Source: JALORV01 sp963754065 (GTDB lineage Bacteria; Pseudomonadota; Gammaproteobacteria; Burkholderiales; Burkholderiaceae_F). Taken from it: a stretch of 64,000 bases of DNA. Numbering within the stretch: the first letter of the stretch is position 1; each line of letters starts with the position of its first letter. Where the stretch lies: positions 20,014 to 84,013 of the forward strand of contig CAVWFH010000018.1 of the NCBI GenBank assembly GCA_963754065.1. Reading direction: 5' to 3'. The position numbers were made by a program, and so were the translations under genes. The notes under the pieces are model-generated. The model saw nothing but the letters and a program-made list of their open reading frames with translations. It did no database searches and was not told the origin of the DNA. Below are positions 1-8,848 of the stretch, one piece after another.

Positions 1-1
1 C

Positions 2-1054
2 GTCAGCTTCGAATTCCTGCACGCCCTGCACGAAACCGGCTGCGCCAGTGCACGCACGGGCTGGGAGCCGCACTATTTGACGCTGGAACGCGGCGGACGC
101 CTGTGTGCCGCCGTGCCGCTGTACCGCAAGCACCATTCCTATGGCGAGTACGTCTTCGACTGGGCGTGGGCCGAAGCACACCAGCGACACGGACTCGAGT
201 ACTACCCGAAGTGGCTCTCGGCCGTGCCCTTCACTCCGGTTCCCGGTCCACGACTGATCGCCATCGACGCCGAAGCGCGGGACCAGGCCGCGCGGGCACT
301 GATGCGGCTCGCACAGGATTCGGGACTGTCGTCGCTGCACGTGCTGTTCCCCGGCGAAGAGGAGGCGCGTTGCCTGACGGACCTGGGCGCGCTGTCGAGG
401 CAGACCGTCCAGTTTCACTGGTTCAATCGCGAATACTCCACGTTTGATGACTTCCTTGACCAGCTCGCCCAGCCCAAGCGCAAGAAGGTCCGCGCCGAAC
501 GCCGCAAGGTCGCGAGCGAACGCGTGAGTGTGCGCCGCCTGGTCGGCGCCGAAATCACCGATGCCGACTGGTCGCTCTTCGCGCGCTGCTATCGGAACAC
601 CTATGCGGCGCATCACTCGACGCCTTACCTGAACCCCCGCTTCTTCAGCCGGCTCGCGACCACGATGCCTGACAAGCTGCTGTTGGTCATCGCTTCACGC
701 GGGGGCGACGACATCGCAGCCGCACTCGCGCTGTTCGACACGACTCGGTTGTACGGGCGCTACTGGGGTGCTCTGGCCCCGGTGCCATGCCTGCACTTCG
801 AGCTCAGCTACTACCAGCTGATCGAGTTCGCGATCGAGCGTCGGCTGCAGGTCATCGAAGGGGGAGCACAGGGAGAGCACAAGCTGGCGCGCGGTTTCGA
901 ACCCGTGAAGACCGTGTCGTGTCACTGGCTCCGGCATCCCGCCTTTGCGCAGGCCGTCGAGCGCTATCTCGAGCGCGAAAGCGGAGGCATCGAAGCGTAT
1001 GTCGATGAACTGAACGAGCGTTCCGCCTTTCGCGCGCCTGTGGGGCCAGGATGA
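2..1054 (+). CDS. DUF482 / COG3146 GNAT-like acyltransferase, 5' end outside the window
   Basis: The frame is open from the first bases of the window (it reads VSFEFLHALHETGCASA before residue ERGG), so the gene starts upstream and about 350 codons are present. The sequence resembles the DUF482/COG3146 family, annotated as peptidoglycan-biosynthesis or FemAB/GNAT-like proteins. Family-like stretches include FDWAWAEAHQRHGLEYYPK, the basic PKRKKVRAERRKV segment, and IEGGAQGEHKLARGF near the C-terminus. The substrate is unknown. A cytoplasmic transferase is likely because no membrane segments are seen. The stop codon TGA overlaps an ATG (ATGA at 1051), implying translational coupling to what follows. 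Family assignment is fairly sure and function is not. Confidence 0.8.
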   Translation, partial: VSFEFLHALHETGCASARTGWEPHYLTLERGGRLCAAVPLYRKHHSYGEYVFDWAWAEAHQRHGLEYYPKWLSAVPFTPVPGPRLIAIDAEARDQAARALMRLAQDSGLSSLHVLFPGEEEARCLTDLGALSRQTVQFHWFNREYSTFDDFLDQLAQPKRKKVRAERRKVASERVSVRRLVGAEITDADWSLFARCYRNTYAAHHSTPYLNPRFFSRLATTMPDKLLLVIASRGGDDIAAALALFDTTRLYGRYWGALAPVPCLHFELSYYQLIEFAIERRLQVIEGGAQGEHKLARGFEPVKTVSCHWLRHPAFAQAVERYLERESGGIEAYVDELNERSAFRAPVGPG

Positions 1055-1176
1055 CACCCCTGCACCTTGCTGCGGCCCTCCTCGTGGTCACGATATGGGG
1101 CGACGCGCTGCGCGCACGCCCCTGCGGGGAGTCCGGGCAAATCCCCTCAGTCGTGCGCGGGGCGTCGCTGCGATGA
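1051..1176 (+). pseudogene. 41-codon mini-ORF that copies the eamA start
   Basis: The ATG at 1051 overlaps the upstream stop. The mini-ORF begins MTPLHLAAALLVVTIWG, nearly the same as the N-terminus of the exporter starting at 1173 (MTPLHFAAALLMVTIWG). The two 50-bp stretches (1051-1100 and 1173-1222) differ at 9 positions, mostly synonymous. After TIWG the frame enters a palindromic insert and stops at TGA 1174-1176, which again overlaps the next ATG. It could be a remnant of a tandem paralogue or a duplicated start kept as a coupled leader. No function can be assigned. Confidence 0.6.
1100..1168. repeat. imperfect palindrome between the two eamA start copies
   Basis: The left arm (about 1100-1130) and right arm (about 1142-1168) are inverted copies with small gaps. 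GCGACGC pairs with GCGTCGC, CGCGCACG with CGTGCGCG, and CTGCGGGGA with TCCCCTCAG. The element sits exactly between the duplicated 50-bp starts. It looks like a small REP/MITE-type palindrome or a large hairpin. No transposase is nearby, and I cannot tell whether it is dispersed in the genome. Confidence 0.6.
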
Positions 1177-2030
1177 CACCTTTGCACTTCGCCGCGGCCC
1201 TGCTGATGGTCACGATCTGGGGATTTAACTTCGTCGTGATCCGCTGGGGCCTGAATGACATCCCACCGCTGTTGCTGACGCTGTTGCGTTTCGTGCTTGC
1301 GGCGTTCCCGGCGATGCTGTTCGTGGCGCGACCGAAGGCGCCGTGGCGCTTGATCGCGGGATACGGGCTGTTCGCTTTCACTCTGCAGTTCAGTTTTCTG
1401 TTTGCCGGCATGGCGGCCGGGATGCCGACCGGACTCTCTTCTCTGGTGATCCAGGTTCAAGCGTTTTTCACGATCGGACTGGTGGCGCTGCTGATGCACG
1501 AACGGCCACGGCCGCCGCAATTGGCAGGAGCCCTGGTGGCCGGCGCCGGCCTTGTGCTGGTGGCGCTTCACCTGCCATCGGGCACCGCGCTGGGATTCGC
1601 TCTGGTCGTTGCGGCAGCGCTTTCCTGGGCCATCGCAAACATCATCGTCAAGCGCGTACCGGGTGATGCGCCGTTGTCGGTTGTCGTCTGGGGCAGTGCG
1701 GCTGCCGTGATCCCGCTGGCCATCGCAGTGTTTGCGACAGAAGGCTTCGCTCGCAGCGCCCAGGTTGTCGGCAGCATGTCCGCCGCCAACTGGCTCGGCA
1801 TCGCGTTTCAGGCCTGGCCGACGACGCTCGTGGCGTTCGGCATCTGGGCCTGGCTGCTGCGCCAGCATCCGGCCGCGCTGGTCGCGCCGTTTACGCTGCT
1901 GGTGCCGGTGGTCGGTATGACATGCGCTGTCTGGCTGCTCGACGAGCCGGTGACGTGGTGGAAACTCGCAGGCGCCGCGCTGGTGCTGTCCGGGCTTGGC
2001 CTGAACGTACTGGCGACCCGGCGCCGCTGA
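1173..2030 (+). CDS. eamA: EamA-type DMT family exporter
   Basis: This is a 285-residue drug/metabolite transporter of the inner membrane with two EamA repeats and about ten hydrophobic helices. It aligns along its length with E. coli EamA, the O-acetylserine/cysteine exporter. Shared features are the WGFNFVVI start, RFVLAAFPA, FVARPKAPW, SLVIQVQAFFT and LLVPVVGMT with a nearby LLDE. The start is ATG 1173 rather than the in-frame upstream codons at 1095, because 1173 aligns with the family N-terminus and the upstream part is palindrome. Substrate is inferred from similarity only. Confidence 0.88.
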   Translation: MTPLHFAAALLMVTIWGFNFVVIRWGLNDIPPLLLTLLRFVLAAFPAMLFVARPKAPWRLIAGYGLFAFTLQFSFLFAGMAAGMPTGLSSLVIQVQAFFTIGLVALLMHERPRPPQLAGALVAGAGLVLVALHLPSGTALGFALVVAAALSWAIANIIVKRVPGDAPLSVVVWGSAAAVIPLAIAVFATEGFARSAQVVGSMSAANWLGIAFQAWPTTLVAFGIWAWLLRQHPAALVAPFTLLVPVVGMTCAVWLLDEPVTWWKLAGAALVLSGLGLNVLATRRR

Positions 2031-2032
2031 CG

Positions 2033-2725
2033 CTAACGACGCCCGCCGTTGTCGCGTGACCCCGCCTCGGCTAGCTTCGACCCGACCAGCTGGGCCACAA
2101 CGACCGCGATGTAGAACAGGCCGAACACGCCTTGCAGGACCGCGGCACTGCGCGCTGCCGGAGCGACCGGGGTGATATCGCCATAGCCGATCGTCGTCAA
2201 GGTCGACAGGCTGAAGTAGGTGAACAGCGACTCCCTTTCATACCAGTTCGCAAGTAGCGAGCGTATCGGATCGATGATCTGGAATGCCCCCGGGGAATTG
2301 AGTTCGATCGCGGAGTACAGATTGGCCCACGCAATGGCCGCCAGCAGGTAGCCGCAGATCGTTCCGAGTATGTCGTCGATGCTGACCGCGCGTCGCTCGA
2401 AAAGGTGGCGCAGGATCACACCTACGGCCAAACCCAGGAACAGCACGGCACCGACGTGGATCACCATTTCCAGTGCGTGGCGCGGGATGTCAGGTAGCAG
2501 CCTAAGCATCCACAGCGCACCGATCACCGCCAGTCCCGCCAGCAGCGAGACGGTGCGATACGTGCGTCGATCGAACACGATCAGGAAGACAAGTATCAGC
2601 GCCACCGACAGCGCCGACTCGCGTACATAGGCATTCGGCACACGGCCCATCTGCAGCACCAGCGCCGCGATCAGAGCCACGACGAGTATCAGGTAGCGAT
2701 GTCGCTTGAGCAGTGTCTGATCCAT
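2033..2725 (-). CDS. 6-TM potassium channel family protein
   Basis: A 230-residue ion channel. The pore loop near residue 178 carries the K+ selectivity signature TTIGYGD. Four hydrophobic helices precede a TM5-pore-TM6 module (GTICGYLLAAIAWANLYS, then the filter, then GVFGLFYIAVVVAQLVGSKL). It has no long cytoplasmic RCK/TrkA domain. The start is ATG 2725 because upstream frame is antisense-like and overlaps ppa. It lies 34 bp downstream of ppa on the same strand and is probably co-transcribed. Its final bases nearly touch the convergent eamA stop. Confidence 0.85.
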   Translation of the reverse strand: MDQTLLKRHRYLILVVALIAALVLQMGRVPNAYVRESALSVALILVFLIVFDRRTYRTVSLLAGLAVIGALWMLRLLPDIPRHALEMVIHVGAVLFLGLAVGVILRHLFERRAVSIDDILGTICGYLLAAIAWANLYSAIELNSPGAFQIIDPIRSLLANWYERESLFTYFSLSTLTTIGYGDITPVAPAARSAAVLQGVFGLFYIAVVVAQLVGSKLAEAGSRDNGGRR

Positions 2726-2759
2726 CCCTCGCCTTGCTTGGCCGCAGTGCCTCGCAGCA

Positions 2760-3308
2760 CTAGAACGCAGGCTGGGGTGAGGCCGCCTTGTAGGCCGCCA
2801 CAGCGTCGATGATGTCCTTGCGCGCGGAATCAGGCCCTTCCCAGCCGAGCACCTTGACCCATTTGCCCTGCTCGAGGTCCTTGTAGTGCTCGAAGAAGTG
2901 CTGGATCTGCGCCAGCCGCTCCGGCGCAATGTCGGACCACTTCTGCCAGTGCTTGTACCAGGGCAGGACCTTGTCGATCGGCACGGCCAGCAGCTTGGAG
3001 TCGCCGCCTGCCTCGTCTTCCATCTTCAGCACGCCCAGCGGCCGGCAGCGCACGACGACACCCGGCTGCAGTGGGAATGGCGTGATCACCAGCACATCGA
3101 GCGGATCACCATCGTCGGCGAGGGACTTGGGCACATAGCCATAGTTGCACGGGTAGTGCATCGCCGTGCCGATGAAGCGATCGACGAACACCGCCCCGGT
3201 TTCCTTGTCCACTTCGTACTTGATCGGATCCGCGTGCGCGGGGATCTCGATGATGACGTTGAACTCGTCAGGAACGTTGCGACCCGCAGGAACTCGATCG
3301 AGGCTCAT
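2760..3308 (-). CDS. ppa: inorganic pyrophosphatase, family I
   Basis: A 182-residue soluble enzyme that hydrolyses pyrophosphate to phosphate and pulls biosynthetic reactions forward. The metal-binding signature DDGDPLD lies around residues 64-70. Also typical are IEIPAHADPIKYEVDKETG near the N-terminus, NYGYVPKSL, and HFFEHYKDLE with KWVKV near the C-terminus. ATG 3308 gives the usual bacterial length. It is divergent from the aldehyde dehydrogenase, whose gene starts about 140 bp away. Confidence 0.96.
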   Translation of the reverse strand: MSLDRVPAGRNVPDEFNVIIEIPAHADPIKYEVDKETGAVFVDRFIGTAMHYPCNYGYVPKSLADDGDPLDVLVITPFPLQPGVVVRCRPLGVLKMEDEAGGDSKLLAVPIDKVLPWYKHWQKWSDIAPERLAQIQHFFEHYKDLEQGKWVKVLGWEGPDSARKDIIDAVAAYKAASPQPAF

Positions 3309-3450
3309 GGATGCTTCCGTGATGGACCGGCCTGATTCTACAAAGCAACGACCCGCGCCGCGCGGTCGATTGAGGATGACGGGCGTTTTGCTGAATAATC
3401 GTCCGCTAGAAGCTTCGACTGTGTACGAAGTTGGGTCACAAGGGGGCATG

Positions 3451-4923
3451 ATGGACGGCAGCTGGACAGCCGCGGCAGGTTCGCACCACTTCATCGGCAA
3501 CCGGTGGGTCGCATCGTCGACCGGACAGACAATCGATGTCGTCGATCCATCCGACGGCCACCCTTTCGCAAAGATCGCGCGCGGCACGGCCGCGGACATC
3601 GATCGGGCCCAACTCAGTGCGCGCCAGGCGGTCGGCGAGTCGTTCGATGGTGACTGGGGCCGGATGACGGCGACCGAGCGCGGCCGCCTGCTGATGAAGC
3701 TGTCGCTTGCGGTGCTGGAACATCACGAGGAACTGGCGCGGCTGGAATCGCGCACCACCGGCAAGCCTCTGAAGCAGGGCCGCGGCGACGCGACCGCGCT
3801 GGCGCGCTACTTCGAGTACTACGCCGGCGCCGCCGACAAGCTGCACGGCGAGACGATCCCTTACCAGTCCGGCATGACGGTGCTGACAATCCGCGAGCCG
3901 CACGGCGTCACCGGGCACATCATTCCCTGGAATTATCCGATGCAGATCTTCGGTCGCAGCGTCGGTGCGGCGCTCGCAGCCGGCAATGCCTGCGTGATCA
4001 AGCCGGCGGAAGATGCCTGTTTGTCGCTGCTGCGCGTCGCGGAACTGGCAGCCGAGGTCGGGTTTCCTGAAGGCGCACTGAACATCGTCACCGGCTACGG
4101 CGCCGAGGCCGGAGCCGCGCTGGCGGCGCACAGCGCGATCGATCACATTTCATTTACCGGATCTCCGGTCACGGGCTCAGCGGTGGCGCAGGCCGCCGCA
4201 CGACACCACTGCCCCGTAACGCTCGAACTCGGTGGCAAGTCGCCGCAGATCGTCTTCGCGGATGCGAATCTCGACGATGTCCTGCCGGTCGTCATCAACG
4301 CGATCGTGCAGAACTGCGGGCAAACCTGTTCGGCGGGAAGTCGATTGCTGGTCGAGCGCGCCGTCTACGAGGAACTGGTCGCGCGCGCCGGCGAGGCGAT
4401 CACGCGACTGCGCGTCGGTCCGGCACTGGCCGACCTCGACGCCGGGCCGCTGATCCGGCAAAGTCAGCTGCAAAAGGTCTGGGACTTCCTCAGTCTCGCC
4501 GAACACGATGGCATTCCGCTGGCAGCGCATGGCTCGGTCGTCGATGATGCGCCGCAGTCCGGCTTCTACCAGGCGCCCACCCTGCTGCGCGACGTGCCGC
4601 CGATGCATCGACTCGCGCAGGAGGAGATCTTCGGACCGGTGCTGGCCGCCATGCCCTTCGACTCCGAGGACGAGGCGGTGCGGCTTGCCAACGGGACACC
4701 GTTCGGACTCGTGGCCGGCGTCTGGACGCGCGATGGTGCACGCCAGATGCGCATCGCACGCAAGTTGCGCTGCGGCCAGGTCTTCATCAACAACTACGGC
4801 GCCGGTGGCGGCGTCGAACTGCCGTTCGGCGGCGTCAAGGCTAGCGGCTACGGACGCGAGAAGGGCTTCGAGGCCCTGCTCGGCTTCACGACACTCAAGA
4901 CGATCGCGATCAAGCATGGCTGA
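3451..4923 (+). CDS. NAD(P)+-dependent aldehyde dehydrogenase
   Basis: A 490-residue class I/II-type aldehyde dehydrogenase, probably cytoplasmic. The general-base Glu sits in ELGGKSP near residue 260 and the catalytic Cys in NCGQTC near residue 292. HGVTGHIIPWNYP and EEIFGPV are also in place. Tandem ATGs occur at 3448 and 3451. The second is preferred because the purine run before it is better spaced. Overall it is closest in feel to betaine-aldehyde or gamma-aminobutyraldehyde dehydrogenases. The following SDR gene on the same strand suggests an alcohol/aldehyde catabolic pair, but the substrate is unknown. Confidence 0.92.
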   Translation: MDGSWTAAAGSHHFIGNRWVASSTGQTIDVVDPSDGHPFAKIARGTAADIDRAQLSARQAVGESFDGDWGRMTATERGRLLMKLSLAVLEHHEELARLESRTTGKPLKQGRGDATALARYFEYYAGAADKLHGETIPYQSGMTVLTIREPHGVTGHIIPWNYPMQIFGRSVGAALAAGNACVIKPAEDACLSLLRVAELAAEVGFPEGALNIVTGYGAEAGAALAAHSAIDHISFTGSPVTGSAVAQAAARHHCPVTLELGGKSPQIVFADANLDDVLPVVINAIVQNCGQTCSAGSRLLVERAVYEELVARAGEAITRLRVGPALADLDAGPLIRQSQLQKVWDFLSLAEHDGIPLAAHGSVVDDAPQSGFYQAPTLLRDVPPMHRLAQEEIFGPVLAAMPFDSEDEAVRLANGTPFGLVAGVWTRDGARQMRIARKLRCGQVFINNYGAGGGVELPFGGVKASGYGREKGFEALLGFTTLKTIAIKHG

Positions 4924-5017
4924 GGCGCTGAACGGGAACCACGAATCGCATGCACTGCATCGCGCTCTGGGCTTTACCGAAACAGAGCGCGTTGCTCTTC
5001 TTCAGGAGGAAACTGAC
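4917..5017 (+). pseudogene. possible GNAT acetyltransferase C-terminal remnant
   Basis: Between the dehydrogenase stop and the SDR start, the frame shared with the SDR encodes a stretch reading SHALHRALGFTETERVALL. This has the shape of the last motif of GNAT acetyltransferases (a Leu-Gly-Phe turn followed by T-E-x-x-R-V), as in aminoglycoside 6'-N-acetyltransferases. Nothing upstream supports a full domain. It could be a decayed gene end, or chance resemblance in a leader that also holds the SDR ribosome-binding site. Confidence 0.35.
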
Positions 5018-5782
5018 GTGAGCGGACGTCTGGCGGGAAAGGTGGCGATCGTCACCGGAGCGGCGTCGGGTTTCGGCGCAGGCATTGCACTACGCTTTGC
5101 ACAGGAGGGCTGCGCGGTCATCGTGGCCGACATCAGCGACGCGGCGGGCCAGCGCGTTGTCGATGACATCACCGCTGCCGGTGGTCGATCCCGATACGCA
5201 CACGGCGACGTGTCGCGCTCGAATGACGTCAAGGCGCTGCTCGAGGCCGCGCTGTCGTCCTTCGGCCAGCTCGACATCGTCGTCAACAACGCCGGCACCA
5301 CGCATCGAAACCAACCCCTGCTCGGCGTCAGCGAAGCCGAGTTCGACCGCGTCTTTGCCGTCAACGTGAAGTCGATCTACTGGACCGCGATGCACATGGT
5401 TCCGTACTTCAGGACGCGCGGCGGCGGCTGCTTCGTCAATATCGCCTCGACCGCGGGCGTGCGTCCGCGCCCAGGGCTTACCTGGTACAACGGCAGCAAG
5501 GGGGCGGTCATCACGACAAGCAAGTCGATGGCCGCCGAGCTCGGGCCGGACAACATCCGCGTCAACTGCGTCAACCCAGTGATCGGCGCGACCGGTCTGG
5601 TCGAAGAGTTCATGGGCATGCCTGATACGCCGGAGAATCGCAAGAAATTCCTGGCGACGATACCGCTCGGCCGTTACTCGACCCCGGACGATGTTGCCGG
5701 CGCGTGCCTCTATTTGGCCTCGGATGAAGCTCGCTTCATCACGGGAACGTGCCTCGAGGTCGACGGTGGCCGCTGCGTTTAG
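5018..5782 (+). CDS. short-chain dehydrogenase/reductase (SDR), glucose/ribitol type
   Basis: A 254-residue classical SDR. The cofactor loop TGAASGFGAG is near residue 13, NNAG near 92, the catalytic Ser in NIASTAG, and the Tyr/Lys pair in YNGSK near 156-160. The C-terminal ITGTCLEVDGG is typical. The start is GTG 5018, preceded by the strong site CAGGAGGA seven bases upstream. Asp follows the second strand (VADI), which favours NAD+. It probably works with the aldehyde dehydrogenase just upstream. The substrate is not evident. Confidence 0.93.
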   Translation: MSGRLAGKVAIVTGAASGFGAGIALRFAQEGCAVIVADISDAAGQRVVDDITAAGGRSRYAHGDVSRSNDVKALLEAALSSFGQLDIVVNNAGTTHRNQPLLGVSEAEFDRVFAVNVKSIYWTAMHMVPYFRTRGGGCFVNIASTAGVRPRPGLTWYNGSKGAVITTSKSMAAELGPDNIRVNCVNPVIGATGLVEEFMGMPDTPENRKKFLATIPLGRYSTPDDVAGACLYLASDEARFITGTCLEVDGGRCV

Positions 5783-5802
5783 CGTTGCGTCTGTCTTTGT
5801 GT

Positions 5803-7485
5803 TTAGCGCCGTTTCAGCAGCAGGCTGAACGAACGCACGACACCGGCACTCGACTCACGCACCCGCAGGCGCAGGCCGCCGAGCGTGATGGTGTCTCCGC
5901 TTGCCGCGCGTCCCCGAAGCAGCCGTGCGGCGTAGATACCGAGCGTCGTTTCGCGCTGCAGGCCGTGCGGAACCTCGGCACCGTAGTAGTCCTGCAGGTC
6001 ACCCAGCGTGGCCGAGGCCGCCAGCGTCAGCTCACCGTCCACCGCGGCGGGCGCAAAGATCTCCTCCAGCGCGCCGACCTGCTCCGCCGGCGCTACCACG
6101 GCCACGAGATCGCCACTGCGCAGCTCGGTGGGCTCGACGATGCGGCCGGCACGTTCGAGTTCGATCAGGCGCGCGCCCTCCGGCCAGTCGAGATCGTCGA
6201 GCGCACGCCGCGTCGCGGGCGCTCCTTCGGCGACGACAAACTGCACCACCTCGCGCACATGGGCGCCGCCATCGAGTGGCGCAGTCGCCAGCGCAGCGCG
6301 CGGACGTCCCGCGCGCACTCGCGCCAACCGTGCCGCGACCGGCAGCGACCCGCCCTGCAGCAGCAACGACAACAGGACGATGAAAAATGCGATGTGGAAC
6401 AGCAGCTGCGCCTGCGGTATCCCGGCCACCAGAGGGAACAGTCCGAGCACGATCGGGACGGCACCGCGCATGCCGATCCAGCCGATGAACGCGATCTCCC
6501 GCGCCGGATACCTGAACGGCAGCAGGCAGACTGCAACTGCGAGCGGTCGCGCTATGAAGAGCAGCACGGCTGCGACCAGCAGGGCCGGACCCGCGACGTC
6601 GAGCAGGCCGCGCGCATCGGTGATGATGCCGAGCACGAGAAACATGCCAGCCTGGGCCAGCCAGGCAAATCCGTCACTGACACGCAGCACATCCTCGCCG
6701 ACATGAGCGCGGCGGTGTGCTATCAGCATGCCGGCCAGGTAGATCGCGAGGAATCCGCTGCCGCCCAGCAGATTGGTCAGGGCAAACGTGGCCAGTCCGC
6801 CGGACTGGATCAGCAGCGCATACAGGCCCTCTTCGAGGCGCACGCGAGCGACGGCCAATGAGAGCAGATAACCCAGCACGACACCCACCAGCACGCCGAC
6901 GCCAAGTTGTTGCAGGAACATCGGCAACAGATCCGCGATCGACTGCGCGGGCGACCGTATGAGTTCGATGACGCCCAGGGTCAGGAACACCGCCATCGGA
7001 TCGTTGATGCCGGATTCGACCTCGAGTGTCGATTCGACACGTTCGTTGAGGCGCAATCCGCTGTTGCCCAGCAGTGCAAACGTCGCTGCCGCGTCGGTCG
7101 AGCCGACAATCGAACCCAGCAGCAGTCCGTAGCGCCAGTCGAGGTCCAGCAGCCAGGCGCCCGCCACGCCGACGAGCGCCGCGGTCAGGATCACACCCAG
7201 GGTTGCCAGCGTCAGCGATGGGGCCGCGACCATGCGGAAGGTCGCCAGCCGCGTCCGCAGGCCGCCATCGAGCAGGATCACCGCCAGCGCTAGATTACCG
7301 ACCAGCACGGCTGTTTCCAGTTCGATGTGAACCCATCGCACCTGCGGCAGCTCGGTAGCGAAGAGGCCCACTGCGAGGAAAACGAGCAGCGATGGCACGC
7401 CGATCTTCTGCGAAGCGGCGGACAGCGCAATCGCCACGAAACAGAGCAGACCGGCGATCAGAAGGGTCTGGTTGAGCACGTCCAT
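5803..7485 (-). CDS. nhaP2: K+/H+ antiporter, NhaP2/CvrA type (CPA1)
   Basis: A 560-residue inner-membrane cation/proton antiporter that aligns with E. coli CvrA/NhaP2 over its whole length. The first 400 residues form 12-13 helices with NLALAVILLDGGLRT, GSTDAAATF, the NDPMAVFLTLG ion-site motif, and IGMRGAVPIVLG. A TrkA-C-like regulatory domain follows (ELRSGDLVAVVAP), then a CorC-like C-terminal segment ending SFSLLLKRR. Likely roles are K+ expulsion and pH or osmotic adjustment. It converges on the SDR gene with a 20-bp gap. Confidence 0.93.
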   Translation of the reverse strand: MDVLNQTLLIAGLLCFVAIALSAASQKIGVPSLLVFLAVGLFATELPQVRWVHIELETAVLVGNLALAVILLDGGLRTRLATFRMVAAPSLTLATLGVILTAALVGVAGAWLLDLDWRYGLLLGSIVGSTDAAATFALLGNSGLRLNERVESTLEVESGINDPMAVFLTLGVIELIRSPAQSIADLLPMFLQQLGVGVLVGVVLGYLLSLAVARVRLEEGLYALLIQSGGLATFALTNLLGGSGFLAIYLAGMLIAHRRAHVGEDVLRVSDGFAWLAQAGMFLVLGIITDARGLLDVAGPALLVAAVLLFIARPLAVAVCLLPFRYPAREIAFIGWIGMRGAVPIVLGLFPLVAGIPQAQLLFHIAFFIVLLSLLLQGGSLPVAARLARVRAGRPRAALATAPLDGGAHVREVVQFVVAEGAPATRRALDDLDWPEGARLIELERAGRIVEPTELRSGDLVAVVAPAEQVGALEEIFAPAAVDGELTLAASATLGDLQDYYGAEVPHGLQRETTLGIYAARLLRGRAASGDTITLGGLRLRVRESSAGVVRSFSLLLKRR

Positions 7486-7588
7486 GCCGCGATTTGATCA
7501 CGACCCGGGCATCGGCCCACGGTACGGTGCGCGGTGTCTCAATCGGCGCGTCATGCGCGCCGGCCTTTGACGACAAACCCGCGAACGT

Positions 7589-8848
7589 TCAGACCGTGTG
7601 TTCGCGCAGGACGTGACGCGCGCCGTCCGCGCCGGTCGACGCGGGCTGCACGAAACCCAGGGCCGCCTCGCGATAGTGCCGTGCGGCCTCGGCGTCGTCG
7701 CCGACAGCTTCCGCCAGGCGCGCGAGCGCTACGAGTGTCGCGGGATGCTTGCTGATCTGCAGGCTTTCGTTGAGGTAGCTGCCGGACTTGCCCCACAATT
7801 GCTCGCGCAGGCAGAGCACGCCGGCGGTGCGCAGCAATACCGCGCGGATCGAGTCCTCGCGCGGTGAATCGGCGAGCCAGCGCTCGACGCGTTCCAACTG
7901 GTCCCGCGCCGGGAACGACTGTGCCCGCGCGTACTCGTCGAGCAGCCGTTCGCAGGTTTCGTCCCATTCGGAGCGCGGCAGCCTCAGCGCCTGTTCGATC
8001 GCCTCGGCCGCGCGGCCGCCGCGTCCGGCCACGTTGAGCAGTCGCGCTGCCTCCAGAGCCACCTCGGGCAGCACCCGATCGGCGGCCGGGATCGCCTTCC
8101 AGGCCTCTTCGAGCGAGGCCGGGTCGTAGCGTTGAGCGAGCAGCAGCTCGCCATAGGCTGCAAATTTCAGTTTGCGCGCGAGCACTGGATGCAGCGCATT
8201 GCGTTTCTCGAGTGCGCGCATCGCCTTGAGTGCTTCATCCCAGCGGCCGGACTGAAGATTCGCATTCAGCGCAATGCGCATCGCATGGATATGGCGCGCA
8301 CCTGCGCCCTGGAGCCGATCGATCGCACCGAGCGCCGCATCGTTTTCGCGCTGCTCGGTCCACATTTCCGCACTGGCGACGAGGCGTGCCGTGTCGACGT
8401 CGCGGCTGTCCTCGGCGCTCGTGAGCCAGTCATCGCGGCGGCCGTATTCCTGCATACGGTGTGCTGCTCGGGCCCCGATCAGCGCGGCCACGCCCGCTGT
8501 CGCGGAGGAAGACTGCGCCGCACGTGCCGCCTTCTCGGCTCGGGCAAAGCGTCCTTCCAACAGGCTACGCACCGCCTCCACGAGGGCCTGCTGACCGCCG
8601 ACCTCCTCGCGGCGCGCGCGATACAGTCGAACCTGCTCGGGAAAATCGATCATCCGCTGCAACGCGCGCCCGCCCCAGTAGGCCATCAGCAGTATCGCGG
8701 CCAGCAGCAGCAGGAACAGGTTCAGCGAAACATCGAGGCGGTAGGGCGGCACGAGGAAGGCCACGTTGCCGGCGTTCACCTGCAGGACCATCGCCACCGC
8801 AGCCGCCAGCAGCGAAAGAACGAGCGCCCAGGTGAGCCAGCGCATCAA
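7589..8848 (-). CDS. hemY: HemY-type TPR membrane protein of the heme operon
   Basis: A 419-residue HemY protein as found in beta- and gammaproteobacterial hem operons. It is not the protoporphyrinogen oxidase that bears the same name in Bacillus. Two N-terminal membrane helices (residues 5-25 and 40-60) carry the family-typical VAFLVPPYRLDVSLNLFLLL. They are followed by alpha-helical TPR-like repeats, including an R-x-x-G-RFARAEKAA repeat near residue 95 and HPATLVALARLAEAVGDD near the end. It overlaps hemX by 4 bp (ATG 8848), so the two are coupled. The molecular role is still debated, and a scaffold for the heme pathway is the usual suggestion. Confidence 0.9.
   Translation of the reverse strand: MMRWLTWALVLSLLAAAVAMVLQVNAGNVAFLVPPYRLDVSLNLFLLLLAAILLMAYWGGRALQRMIDFPEQVRLYRARREEVGGQQALVEAVRSLLEGRFARAEKAARAAQSSSATAGVAALIGARAAHRMQEYGRRDDWLTSAEDSRDVDTARLVASAEMWTEQRENDAALGAIDRLQGAGARHIHAMRIALNANLQSGRWDEALKAMRALEKRNALHPVLARKLKFAAYGELLLAQRYDPASLEEAWKAIPAADRVLPEVALEAARLLNVAGRGGRAAEAIEQALRLPRSEWDETCERLLDEYARAQSFPARDQLERVERWLADSPREDSIRAVLLRTAGVLCLREQLWGKSGSYLNESLQISKHPATLVALARLAEAVGDDAEAARHYREAALGFVQPASTGADGARHVLREHTV

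Noticed and set aside
5749..6861. Long open frame antisense to the antiporter gene
   Set aside because: Arg/Gln/His-rich product with no family resemblance. High-GC codon bias of the real gene on the other strand keeps this frame open.
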